Below the pieces are notes generated by a model, which saw only the letters and a program-made list of their open reading frames with translations, searched no databases and was not told where the DNA came from. This document shows positions 26,090 through 33,448 of a stretch of DNA of 35,696 bases, piece after piece. This DNA comes from CAZXNF01 sp050741255 (GTDB taxonomy: Bacteria; Pseudomonadota; Gammaproteobacteria; Burkholderiales; SG8-41). The position numbers and the translations under genes are program-made. The stretch's first letter is position 1, and each line of letters begins with the position of its first letter. Where the stretch lies: NCBI GenBank assembly GCA_050741255.1, contig JBOIEQ010000031.1, forward strand, positions 1-35,696, written 5' to 3'.

Positions 26090-26093
26090 ACCG

Positions 26094-26660
26094 ATGAGCA
26101 TCAAATCCGACAAGTGGATCCGCCGCATGGCCCAGGGCCACGGCATGATCGAGCCGTTCGAAGCGGGGCAGGTGCGCGAGGTCAACGGGCAGCGCATCGT
26201 CTCCTACGGCACCTCCAGCTACGGCTACGACATCCGCTGCTCGGACGAATTCAAGATCTTCACCAACATCAACTCCACGATCGTGGATCCCAAGGAGTTC
26301 GATGCGAAGTCCTTCGTGGACTTCAAGGGGCCGGTGTGCCTCATTCCCCCGAACTCCTTCGCGCTCGCGCGCACCGTCGAATACTTTCGCATCCCGCGCA
26401 ACGTGCTCACCATCTGCCTGGGTAAGTCCACCTACGCGCGCTGCGGCATCATCGTCAACGTCACGCCGTTGGAACCCGAGTGGGAAGGCCACGTGACCCT
26501 CGAGTTCTCGAATACCACGCCGCTGCCCGCCAAGATCTACGCCAACGAAGGCGTCGCGCAGGTAATCTTCATCGAGTCCGACGAGGTGTGCGACACCTCA
26601 TACAAGGATCGCGGCGGCAAGTACCAGGGGCAGCGCGGCGTGACGCTGCCGAAGATCTGA
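26094..26660 (+). CDS. dcd: dCTP deaminase
   Basis: The 188-residue protein is the usual length for Dcd (E. coli 193). It deaminates dCTP to dUTP, feeding dUMP to thymidylate synthase, whose gene is also in this window. The catalytic region has GKSTYARCG with S112 and R116, and VTLEFSN with E137, the general base. The C-terminal GGKYQGQRGVTLP closes the active site in the trimer. The start is ATG 26094, directly after a heptamer inverted repeat that leaves little conventional ribosome site. Confidence 0.96.
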   Translation: MSIKSDKWIRRMAQGHGMIEPFEAGQVREVNGQRIVSYGTSSYGYDIRCSDEFKIFTNINSTIVDPKEFDAKSFVDFKGPVCLIPPNSFALARTVEYFRIPRNVLTICLGKSTYARCGIIVNVTPLEPEWEGHVTLEFSNTTPLPAKIYANEGVAQVIFIESDEVCDTSYKDRGGKYQGQRGVTLPKI

Positions 26661-26730
26661 CCCCCGCCGCGCGTTCGCGCCCCCGCTAGTTCCCCCGTCA
26701 GTTCAGGTTCCGCCGCGAAGGAGATTCCCG

Positions 26731-28971
26731 GTGAAGTTTCAATTTCCGATCATCATCGTCGACGAGGATTTCCGTTCGGAGAACAACAGCGGGCTCGGCA
26801 TCCGCGCGCTGGCCAAGGCGATCGAAGAAGAAGGCGTTGAAGTGATAGGCGTCACCAACTTTGGCGACGTCTCGTCCTTCGCGCAGCAGCAGAGCCGCGC
26901 CTCCGCGATTGTGCTCGCGATTGATGATGAGGAATTCAACTCCCCGGAGGCGACCGCCGAGGCCGTCGCCCGGCTGCGTGCCTTCGTCGTCGAGATCCGG
27001 CTTCGCAACGCCGACCTGCCGATCTTCCTGCACGGCGAGACGCGCACCACCCGGCACATCCCGAACGACGTGCTGCGCGAATTGCACGGTTTTATCCACA
27101 TGTTCGAGGACACGCCGGAGTTCGTGGCGCGCTACATCGTCCGTGAGTCGAAGACGTACCTGGCGAGCCTGCCGCCGCCGTTTTTCAGCGCGTTAACCCA
27201 CTACGCTCAGGACGGTTCCTACTCGTGGCACTGTCCGGGGCATTCGGGTGGGGTCGCTTTCCTGAAGAGCCCGGTCGGCCGCATGTTCCACCAGTTCTTC
27301 GGCGAGAACCTGCTGCGCGCGGACGTCTGCAACGCGGTGGACGAACTCGGGCAACTGCTCGACCACACCGGGCCGGTGGCGGCGTCCGAGCGCAACGCCG
27401 CGCGCATCTTCAACGCCGACCACGTGTTCTTCGTGACCAACGGCACGTCCACCTCGAACAAGATCGTCTGGCACTCGACCGTGGCGCCGAACGACGTGGT
27501 GGTGGTGGACCGCAACTGCCACAAGTCGATCCTGCACGCGATCACGATGTGCGGCGCGGTACCGGTGTTCCTGACGCCCACGCGCAACCACTACGGCATC
27601 ATCGGCCCGATCTCGCAGGACGAGTTCAAGTGGGAGAACATCGAAAAGAAGATCGCCGCGAATCCCTTCGCCAAGGGCTACAAGGGCAAGCCGCGCGTGC
27701 TGACGCTCACGCAGAGCACCTACGACGGCATTCTGTACAACGTCGAGACCATCAAAGGGATGCTCGACGGCAAGATCGAGACGCTGCACTTCGACGAGGC
27801 CTGGCTGCCGCATGCGGCCTTCCACGACTTCTACAAGGACATGCACGCCATCGGCCGCGATCGTCCGGTGCCGAAGGATTCGATGATCTTCTCGACCCAG
27901 TCCACGCACAAGATGCTGGCGGGGCTGTCGCAGGCCTCGCAGATCCTGGTGCAGGATTCGAAGCACCAGAAGCTCGACCGCGACGTGTTCAACGAGGCCT
28001 ATCTCATGCACACGTCCACCAGCCCGCAGTACGCGATCATCGCGTCCTGCGACGTGGCCGCCGCGATGATGGAATCCCCGGGCGGGCCGGCACTGGTGGC
28101 CGAATCGATCATGGAAGCGCTCGACTTCCGGCGCGCCATGCGCAAGGTGGACGCCGAGTTTGGGAAGGACTGGTGGTTCAAGGTGTGGGGCCCCGAGCGG
28201 CTGGCCGAAGAGGGCATCGGCAACCGCGACGACTGGATGCTGCGCAGCAACGAGCGCTGGCACGGGTTCGGCGATCTCGCGCCCGGCTTCAACATGCTCG
28301 ACCCGATCAAGGCCACGATCATCACGCCCGGGCTCGACGTGACCGGCAAGTTCGCCAAGCGTGGCATGCCGGCCGCCGTCGTGACGAAGTATCTCGCCGA
28401 GCACGGCATCATCGTCGAGAAAACGGGCCTCTACTCGTTCTTCATCATGTTTACGATCGGCATCACCAAGGGCCGCTGGAATACACTGGTGACCGAGTTG
28501 CAGCAGTTCAAGGACGACTACGACAGCAACCAGCCGCTGTGGCGCGTGCTGCCTGAATTTACTGCGCGTCACCCGCAATATGAGCGGGTCGGCCTGCGCG
28601 ACCTGTGCGACCAGATCCACGAGGTCTACAAGGCCCACGACGTGGCGCGGCTGACCACGGAGATGTACCTCTCGGACATGGCGCCGGCGATGCGACCGGC
28701 CGACGCGTTCGCGAAAATGGCGCACCGCGAAGTCGACCGCATCGCGATCGACGATCTCGAGGGGCGCGTCACCAGCGTACTGCTGACGCCTTATCCGCCG
28801 GGGATCCCGCTCCTGATCCCCGGTGAGCGCTTCAACAAGACCATCATCCGTTACCTGCAGTTCGCCGGCTATTTCAACAAGCATTTCCCGGGCTTCGAGA
28901 CCGACATCCACGGTCTCGTCGACGAGGTGACGGGCGGCGAGACGAAGTATTACGTCGACTGCGTGACCTGA
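26731..28971 (+). CDS. PLP-dependent arginine/lysine/ornithine decarboxylase
   Basis: The 746-residue fold-type I decarboxylase has an N-terminal receiver-like wing domain (about 1-130), a PLP core and a C-terminal domain. Key segments are YSWHCPGHSGGVAF, NGTSTSNKIVWHS, HFDEAW (PLP-ring Asp) and STQSTHKML with PLP lysine K394. It resembles the Pseudomonas LdcA/Burkholderia group as much as AdiA, so the amino acid used (lysine, arginine or ornithine) is left open. It could serve polyamine synthesis or acid resistance. The start is GTG 26731, with GAAGGAG at 26717-26723. Confidence 0.93.
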   Translation: MKFQFPIIIVDEDFRSENNSGLGIRALAKAIEEEGVEVIGVTNFGDVSSFAQQQSRASAIVLAIDDEEFNSPEATAEAVARLRAFVVEIRLRNADLPIFLHGETRTTRHIPNDVLRELHGFIHMFEDTPEFVARYIVRESKTYLASLPPPFFSALTHYAQDGSYSWHCPGHSGGVAFLKSPVGRMFHQFFGENLLRADVCNAVDELGQLLDHTGPVAASERNAARIFNADHVFFVTNGTSTSNKIVWHSTVAPNDVVVVDRNCHKSILHAITMCGAVPVFLTPTRNHYGIIGPISQDEFKWENIEKKIAANPFAKGYKGKPRVLTLTQSTYDGILYNVETIKGMLDGKIETLHFDEAWLPHAAFHDFYKDMHAIGRDRPVPKDSMIFSTQSTHKMLAGLSQASQILVQDSKHQKLDRDVFNEAYLMHTSTSPQYAIIASCDVAAAMMESPGGPALVAESIMEALDFRRAMRKVDAEFGKDWWFKVWGPERLAEEGIGNRDDWMLRSNERWHGFGDLAPGFNMLDPIKATIITPGLDVTGKFAKRGMPAAVVTKYLAEHGIIVEKTGLYSFFIMFTIGITKGRWNTLVTELQQFKDDYDSNQPLWRVLPEFTARHPQYERVGLRDLCDQIHEVYKAHDVARLTTEMYLSDMAPAMRPADAFAKMAHREVDRIAIDDLEGRVTSVLLTPYPPGIPLLIPGERFNKTIIRYLQFAGYFNKHFPGFETDIHGLVDEVTGGETKYYVDCVT

Positions 28972-29009
28972 GCGCCCGGAGCCCGGTCAACGTCCAGCGG
29001 AGTCCGCGC

Positions 29010-30353
29010 ATGCCGGAAGTGCGCAGCAGCGTGCAGGGAATCCTCTGGCCGGGCCTGCCCGCGCCGGCGGGCGCGGCGCACCTCGCGCTGCAGTTCCAGC
29101 TCGAGCAGAGCCAGTGGTGGCCCGAACCGGCGTTGCGGCTGTGGCAGTTTCGGCAGCTCGATGTGCTGCTGCGTCATGCCGTGGCCACCGTGCCGTTTTA
29201 CGCCGAGCGCTACCGCGGCTTGCTGTCGCCTGAGCCGGTGACGCCGGCGGGCTATGCCGCGTTGCCGCTGCTAACGCGCGCGGAGGCACAGGCAGCCGGC
29301 GAGGCACTGGTCAGCCGTGCGCTGCCCCCGGCGCACGGCCGTCATCACCCGCTGCAAACCTCCGGCTCGACCGGCACCCCGCTGCGTACGCTGGGCACGG
29401 AGATCACCCAGTTCTTCTGGTCGGCGCTGCTGCTGCGCGAACACCGGTGGCACCGCCGTCACCTGCCCGGCAAGCTCGCGGTCATCCGCACCGAAGTCCC
29501 GAGCGGCACGCGCGAAGGCTGGGGGCCGGCCACCGACCCGCTGTTCCCGACGGGGCCGCTGGCGAGTCTCAAGCTCGACGTGGACGTCGAACGCCAGCTC
29601 GACTGGCTGCAGGCCGAGGACCCGGACTACGTGCTGACCTTCACCACCAACGCGCAGGCGCTCGTGCGCCGCGCGCGGGAGCGCGGCACACGCCTGCCGC
29701 GCCTGCGCGAGCTACGCACTTTTGGCGAGGCCCTGCCCGAAGACCTGCGTGAAGAGGCGCGCGCGGTGTGGGGCGTGCCGGTGGTGGACAGCTACAGCTC
29801 CACCGAAATCGGCTACGTCGCGCTGCAGTGCCCCGACCACGAGCACTATCATGTCCAGTCGGAGAATCTGCTGGTCGAAGTGCTCGATGCGGCAGGCCGT
29901 GTCTGCGCGCCCGGCGACATCGGCCAGATCGTGACGACGCCGCTGCACAGCTTCGCCACGCCGCTGATCCGCTACGCGAGCGGTGATCTGGCGCAGGTCG
30001 GTGCCCCCTGTCCGTGCGGGCGCGGGCTGCCGGTGCTGACGCGCATCCTCGGGCGCGTGCGCAACATGCTGCGCCTGCCCGATGGCACGCGCCGCTGGCC
30101 GAGTTTCCCGAGCAAGTACTGGCTGCCGATCGCGCCCATCCGCCAGATTCAGCTCGTGCAGCACGCGCTCGACCACGTGGAGGTGCGTGCCGTGTGCGCG
30201 CAGCCGTTCACGGCGGCGCAGACGGCTGCGTTGCAGGCGGCGTTCGCGCAGACGCTGCGTTTCCCGCACCGGATCACGATTTCGCGCGTGGAGTCCATCG
30301 CCCGTAACGCCGGCAACAAGTACGAGGAATTCCTGTGCCTCGTGCCGGACTAA
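29010..30353 (+). CDS. PaaK/CapK-like adenylate-forming enzyme
   Basis: The 447-residue protein is of the phenylacetate-CoA ligase/CapK type. The ATP P-loop is TSGSTGTP (117-124), the adenylate-binding motif YSSTEIGYVA is near 266, and YASGDLAQVG plus GRGLPVLTRILGR mark the hinge; a C-terminal GNKYEEF may hold the adenylation Lys. A CPDHEH/CPCG set of Cys and His could hold a structural metal. These enzymes activate carboxylates as acyl-AMP, with or without CoA; the acceptor here is unknown. It follows the decarboxylase by 38 nt. Its stop codon is the first base pair of a large hairpin. Confidence 0.82.
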   Translation: MPEVRSSVQGILWPGLPAPAGAAHLALQFQLEQSQWWPEPALRLWQFRQLDVLLRHAVATVPFYAERYRGLLSPEPVTPAGYAALPLLTRAEAQAAGEALVSRALPPAHGRHHPLQTSGSTGTPLRTLGTEITQFFWSALLLREHRWHRRHLPGKLAVIRTEVPSGTREGWGPATDPLFPTGPLASLKLDVDVERQLDWLQAEDPDYVLTFTTNAQALVRRARERGTRLPRLRELRTFGEALPEDLREEARAVWGVPVVDSYSSTEIGYVALQCPDHEHYHVQSENLLVEVLDAAGRVCAPGDIGQIVTTPLHSFATPLIRYASGDLAQVGAPCPCGRGLPVLTRILGRVRNMLRLPDGTRRWPSFPSKYWLPIAPIRQIQLVQHALDHVEVRAVCAQPFTAAQTAALQAAFAQTLRFPHRITISRVESIARNAGNKYEEFLCLVPD

Positions 30354-30404
30354 GAGCGCCTAACAGAATGTAACGCACGCGCGTTTCATGCTGTTAGGCG
30401 CTCT
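30353..30404. terminator. 24-bp near-perfect hairpin between convergent genes
   Basis: 30353-30376 and 30381-30404 are reverse complements at 22 of 24 positions around a 4-nt loop. The outer 14 bp (AGAGCGCCTAACAG with CTGTTAGGCGCTCT) are perfect. It lies exactly between the stops of the PaaK-like gene and the convergent Sel1 gene. There is no T-tract on either side, so it is either a factor-assisted bidirectional terminator or an inserted REP/MITE-like element. Confidence 0.7.
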
Positions 30405-30410
30405 AGGGCT

Positions 30411-31058
30411 CTAGCGTAGCTGCTTCTTGAGGCGACTGATCCACTCGTTGGCCAATCCCTTGGCTTCCGCGATCTGCGCCGGCGTCATGTCGGCGGCAAT
30501 GCGCTTGAGCGACAGTTCCGCGCGCTCGTCGCCCTGCAGCGCCGCGACCTGCACCCACATGTAGGCGCGCGGCACATCCCTGGTCACGCCGGCGCCCTGG
30601 TAATACAGCATGCCCAGATCGTGCTGGGCCTGGACGTGGCCCTTGCGCGCGGCCGCGGCGTACCACTCGGCTGCCTTCGCGGGATCAACCGGCACGCCTT
30701 TGCCTTCGAAGAACAGGTTGCCGAGATTGAACTGCGCGGCCGGATCGCGCGCGGCGGCAAGGGACCACCATTTATAGGCCAGCTCGTAGTTGCGTTCCAG
30801 CCCGACGCCGCGGAAATACAGCAGTCCGAGCGTGGTCTGCGCGCGCACGTCGCCCTGTTTCGCGAGTTTTTCGTACCAGAACGCGGCCTGCTTGTTGTCC
30901 TGCTCGACACCGCGGCCGATGTAATAGGCCTCGGCGAGCTGCCGCGTGGCGGTGCGGTCGCCCGCGTCGGCGCGCACTTTCAGTTCGTTGATGGCGTCCT
31001 GCGCCGGCGCGCCCGCGGCGATCGCGAGCAGTAGCGCGCAGAGCAGGTAGCGTTTCAT
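30411..31058 (-). CDS. Secreted Sel1-like repeat (TPR-type) protein
   Basis: The 215-residue protein has a cleavable signal peptide (about 1-19, ending GAPAQ) and about four Sel1-like repeats with the AxxxLGxLYxxGxGVxxDxxxAxxWxxxAAxxG pattern, for example TLGLLYFRGVGLERN and DLGMLYYQGAGVTRD. The product is expected in the periplasm as a protein-interaction scaffold. ATG 31058 overlaps the folA stop (ATGA), giving coupled translation and favouring this start over upstream in-frame codons inside folA. Specific partners cannot be read. Confidence 0.85.
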   Translation of the reverse strand: MKRYLLCALLLAIAAGAPAQDAINELKVRADAGDRTATRQLAEAYYIGRGVEQDNKQAAFWYEKLAKQGDVRAQTTLGLLYFRGVGLERNYELAYKWWSLAAARDPAAQFNLGNLFFEGKGVPVDPAKAAEWYAAAARKGHVQAQHDLGMLYYQGAGVTRDVPRAYMWVQVAALQGDERAELSLKRIAADMTPAQIAEAKGLANEWISRLKKQLR

Positions 31059-31606
31059 GCCGCGGCGCGCTCCAGCACGTCGAGCGTGTAGTTGTACGCG
31101 TTGCGTTCGTCGCGGGCGAAGGATTCGCTGGACACCGTGCGCCACGCGCGGCGGTCGAAGTCCGGCATGCGGGTATCGCCCTCGACCTCGGTGTCCACCG
31201 TGGTCAGGTACAGGCGATCCGCGCGCGGCAGGGCTTCCGCATAAAGCTGCGCGCCGCCGATCACGAAAATTTCCTTCGCGCCGGCAGCGGCGGCCAGCGC
31301 GGCGTCCAGCGACGGCACAACGGTCGCGCCGGTGGCCGCATAGCCCTTATTGCGCGTGATCACGATGTTCAGGCGGCCGGGCAGTGCACGGCCGATCGAT
31401 TCCCAGGTCTTGCGGCCCATGACGATCGGGTGCCCCATCGTCAGCCGCTTGAACAGCGCCAGTTCGCCCGGCAGCCGCCACGGAATCGCATTGTCCTTGC
31501 CGATCACGCCGTTGCGGGACATGGCCGCGATGATCGAAAGCCGTGAGGGGTGAGGGGTAAGGGGTGAGGGGGACTCACCGCTTGCCGTTCTTTCCTTACC
31601 CCTCAC
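31055..31606 (-). CDS. folA: Dihydrofolate reductase with repeat-encoded N-terminal extension
   Basis: This is dihydrofolate reductase, 183 residues in the frame called. The core begins LSIIAAMSRNGVIG and has NAIPWRLPGELALFK, where the active-site acid is Glu rather than the Asp27 of E. coli, then MGRKTWESIG for NADPH binding and VIGGAQLY. The only in-frame start before the first beta-strand is GTG 31606. It lies inside a heptamer repeat, preceded by GGAG at 31616-31613, and adds about 23 residues (RGKERTASGESPSPL and so on) before the core. The next ATG (31522) would delete the first strand. It is 19 nt after thyA and overlaps the Sel1 gene. It supplies tetrahydrofolate consumed by ThyA. Confidence 0.93.
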   Translation of the reverse strand: MRGKERTASGESPSPLTPHPSRLSIIAAMSRNGVIGKDNAIPWRLPGELALFKRLTMGHPIVMGRKTWESIGRALPGRLNIVITRNKGYAATGATVVPSLDAALAAAAGAKEIFVIGGAQLYAEALPRADRLYLTTVDTEVEGDTRMPDFDRRAWRTVSSESFARDERNAYNYTLDVLERAAA

Positions 31607-31621
31607 GCCTCACTCCTCACC
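31543..31621. repeat. Inverted array of 7-base tandem units at the 5' end of folA
   Basis: The left arm is four heptamers at 31543-31570 (GTGAGGG, GTGAGGG, GTAAGGG, GTGAGGG). The right arm is four at 31594-31621 (CCTTACC, CCTCACG, CCTCACT, CCTCACC). 31543-31562 and 31594-31613 are reverse complements at 19 of 20 positions. A smaller stem, GGTGAG/CTCACC (31563-31568, 31574-31579), lies in the loop. It has the same architecture as the element before dcd but a different unit sequence. It spans the thyA-folA junction and the folA start. Confidence 0.85.
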
Positions 31622-31625
31622 ATGT

Positions 31626-32420
31626 TCAAACGGCGACCGGCGCCTTGATGGCGGGGTGCGGGTCGTACTCTTCCAGCGTGAAGTCCTCGTAAGTGAAGGC
31701 GAACAGGTCCTTCACCGCCGGGTTGAGCTTCATGACCGGCAGCGTGCGCGGTGTCCGGGAGAGCTGCTCGCGCGCCTGGTCCAGGTGATTCAGATACAGA
31801 TGCGTGTCGCCATAGGTGTGCACGAAATCGCCCGGCTTGAGCCCGCACACCTGCGCGACCATCATCGTCAGCAGCGCGTAGGAGGCGATGTTGAACGGCA
31901 CGCCGAGGAACAGGTCGGCGCTGCGCTGGTAGAGCTGGCACGACAGCCGTCCCTCCGCCACGTAGAACTGGAAGAAGGCATGGCAGGGCGCGAGCGCCAT
32001 CTTGTCCAGGTCGCCCACGTTCCAGGCCGAGACGATGAGCCGGCGCGAATCGGGGTTCTTGCGGATCTGCGCGAGCACATTCGAGAGCTGGTCGATGTGC
32101 CGGCCGTCCGGCGTGGGCCACGAGCGCCACTGGTAGCCATAGACCGGGCCGAGGTTGCCCTGCGCATCGGCCCATTCGTCCCAGATGCTGACGCCGTGGT
32201 CCTTCAGGTATTTCGTGTTGGTGTCACCCTTCAGGAACCAGAGCAGTTCGTGGACGATGGACTTGAGGTGGACCTTCTTGGTGGTCACCAGCGGAAACCC
32301 GGCGCCGAGGTCGAAGCGCAGTTGCGCCCCGAATACCGAACGTGTGCCCGTGCCGGTGCGGTCGCTCTTCTCGGCTCCGTGGTCGAGTACGTGCTGCATC
32401 AGGTTCAGGTATTGGCGCAT
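31626..32420 (-). CDS. thyA: Thymidylate synthase
   Basis: The 264-residue protein has the same length as E. coli ThyA. It converts dUMP and methylene-tetrahydrofolate to dTMP and dihydrofolate. Catalytic C146 is in ALAPCHAFFQF, at the E. coli number; RTGTGT (21-26), WFLKGDTN and YGYQWRSW are family segments, and the C-terminus is IKAPVAV. ATG 32420 gives the canonical MRQYLNLM start though its upstream sequence is not purine-rich; an ATG at 32477 would add 19 residues. It is followed by folA in the same operon and is divergent from the ArsR gene. Confidence 0.96.
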   Translation of the reverse strand: MRQYLNLMQHVLDHGAEKSDRTGTGTRSVFGAQLRFDLGAGFPLVTTKKVHLKSIVHELLWFLKGDTNTKYLKDHGVSIWDEWADAQGNLGPVYGYQWRSWPTPDGRHIDQLSNVLAQIRKNPDSRRLIVSAWNVGDLDKMALAPCHAFFQFYVAEGRLSCQLYQRSADLFLGVPFNIASYALLTMMVAQVCGLKPGDFVHTYGDTHLYLNHLDQAREQLSRTPRTLPVMKLNPAVKDLFAFTYEDFTLEEYDPHPAIKAPVAV

Positions 32421-32529
32421 GGGGAGCAGGGCTGGATAGAAGATTGATTTTATTCGATTTGAGGGTGAGGTACTCATCGCGTACCTGCACCGCTGCGAAG
32501 GCTGTTCGAGCGCGATGGTGGGTGGGGAC

Positions 32530-32568
32530 TTGACATCTCATGACAATATAACCAAGAATGTAGTTATG
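32530..32568 (+). promoter_or_regulatory. ArsR-gene promoter and candidate operator
   Basis: A perfect -35 TTGACA (32530-32535) and AAGAAT (32554-32559, spacing 18) form a candidate promoter. The predicted start of transcription falls at or next to the ATG at 32566. The palindrome ATAAC (32548-32552)/GTTAT (32563-32567) overlaps both the -10 and the start codon, as expected for an autorepressor. TAGTTATG (32561-32568) is repeated at 32914-32921. Confidence 0.5.
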
Positions 32569-32877
32569 AATAAACACTACCTCCGCGCCATTCCCAGGGA
32601 GTGGCGTGCCATCGCCAAGACATTCACCGCGCTGGGCGACGAGCACCGGCAGCGCATCCTGCTCACTTTCGAGGCCGGTGAGGAGCTGAACGTCGGCCAG
32701 ATCGTGGAGGTATCGACGCTGTCGCGCTCGGCGGTGTCGCATCACCTGAAGATCCTGCGGGAGTCCGGCGTGCTGGATTCGGAAAAGCGCGGCAAGGAAG
32801 TGTGGTTCCGTGTCAACAAGCCGTTCCTGCTCGACGCCTTGCTCAGCGTGCACGCATACCTCAGGGAACACGCGTAG
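32566..32877 (+). CDS. ArsR-family winged-helix repressor
   Basis: The 103-residue protein has one winged helix-turn-helix domain. FTALGDEHRQRILLTFEAG and STLSRSAVSHHLKILRESGVLDSEKRGKEVWFRV are typical of ArsR/SmtB proteins. It contains no Cys at all, so the classical ArsR thiolate metal site is absent; it may sense another ligand or act as a constitutive dimeric repressor. ATG 32566 has no ribosome site and could be a leaderless start; an in-frame ATG at 32515 upstream would add 17 residues of non-family sequence. AT-rich inverted repeats lie over its start and after its stop. Confidence 0.85.
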   Translation: MNKHYLRAIPREWRAIAKTFTALGDEHRQRILLTFEAGEELNVGQIVEVSTLSRSAVSHHLKILRESGVLDSEKRGKEVWFRVNKPFLLDALLSVHAYLREHA

Positions 32878-32896
32878 TTTTTTTTGGCTGAAACAT

Positions 32897-32921
32897 CTAA
32901 ATGACTGGTTATTTAGTTATG
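32897..32921 (+). promoter_or_regulatory. Second candidate ArsR operator
   Basis: CTAAAT (32897-32902) and ATTTAG (32911-32916) form a perfect inverted repeat of 20 bp total, and TAGTTATG (32914-32921) repeats the octamer found at the regulator's own start. It lies between the regulator and the small membrane protein gene, in a locally AT-rich stretch. Operator function is inferred from symmetry, repetition and location. Confidence 0.4.
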
Positions 32922-32951
32922 TTGATAGTGCAAACGACCAGGAGCCAGGCC

Positions 32952-33341
32952 ATGAAATATCGTGGGATTGAAGTCCCCTTGTTCGTGCTTGCCGCGGCGG
33001 TGCTGGCTTTGCTGCTGGCATCGCCCGCGCTGTATTTCGCACACACGAAAGCGACGCTTTTTCTGCTCGATTACGCGGCGATCGCGGTGCCGTTCGCGAT
33101 CTGGGCCCTGCTGCTGCGCCTCGACGCCGGCCGGTTCGGCTTCTCGCGCTGGATCGTGCCGCTGCTGCTCGCCATCGCGACGCCGCTGGTGCTGACGTTC
33201 CGGGTCGTGCTGCTGGACGTGCTGACGGCCGCGCCGCCACTGAACGCCCTGCTGGCCTTTGCGCTCTGCTGCGCGCTGCCGCTCGCGATGCATCGGGTGC
33301 TGCCGCACCTGCCGGCGGAGCACGAGGAGGACGGCCAGTGA
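32952..33341 (+). CDS. Small integral membrane protein
   Basis: The 129-residue protein has three or four predicted helices (about 7-28, 37-55, 64-85 and 95-113), short loops and a charged C-terminus ending AEHEEDGQ. ATG 32952 is preferred over an upstream in-frame ATG (32901) because GGAG lies at 32941-32944 and the extra residues would overlap a candidate operator. No catalytic motif is seen and I do not recognise the family. It is probably controlled by the ArsR-type regulator and its stop overlaps a possible GTG start of the next gene, so the two may work together. Confidence 0.7.
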   Translation: MKYRGIEVPLFVLAAAVLALLLASPALYFAHTKATLFLLDYAAIAVPFAIWALLLRLDAGRFGFSRWIVPLLLAIATPLVLTFRVVLLDVLTAAPPLNALLAFALCCALPLAMHRVLPHLPAEHEEDGQ

Positions 33342-33448
33342 AGCGCGTCCCGGAGGCGCGCAGCATGTGGGGTATGCTTCCGGCGTATGGTCATGCTCCT
33401 GCCGCACGCGGTAGGGTGGTGTCCAGGTGTCGGCCGGGGAGCGTAATG

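Noticed and set aside
27193..28911. A 572-codon minus-strand open frame opposite the decarboxylase
   Set aside because: Shadow of the PLP decarboxylase; composition is His/Arg/Val-rich with no family motif.
31055..31522. folA starting at ATG 31522
   Set aside because: This would remove the first beta-strand (LSIIAAM) that forms part of the DHFR core; the repeat-embedded GTG is the only start that keeps it.
33342..33448. A promoter before the periplasmic protein gene
   Set aside because: No convincing -35/-10 pair; coupling to the membrane protein gene explains expression adequately.
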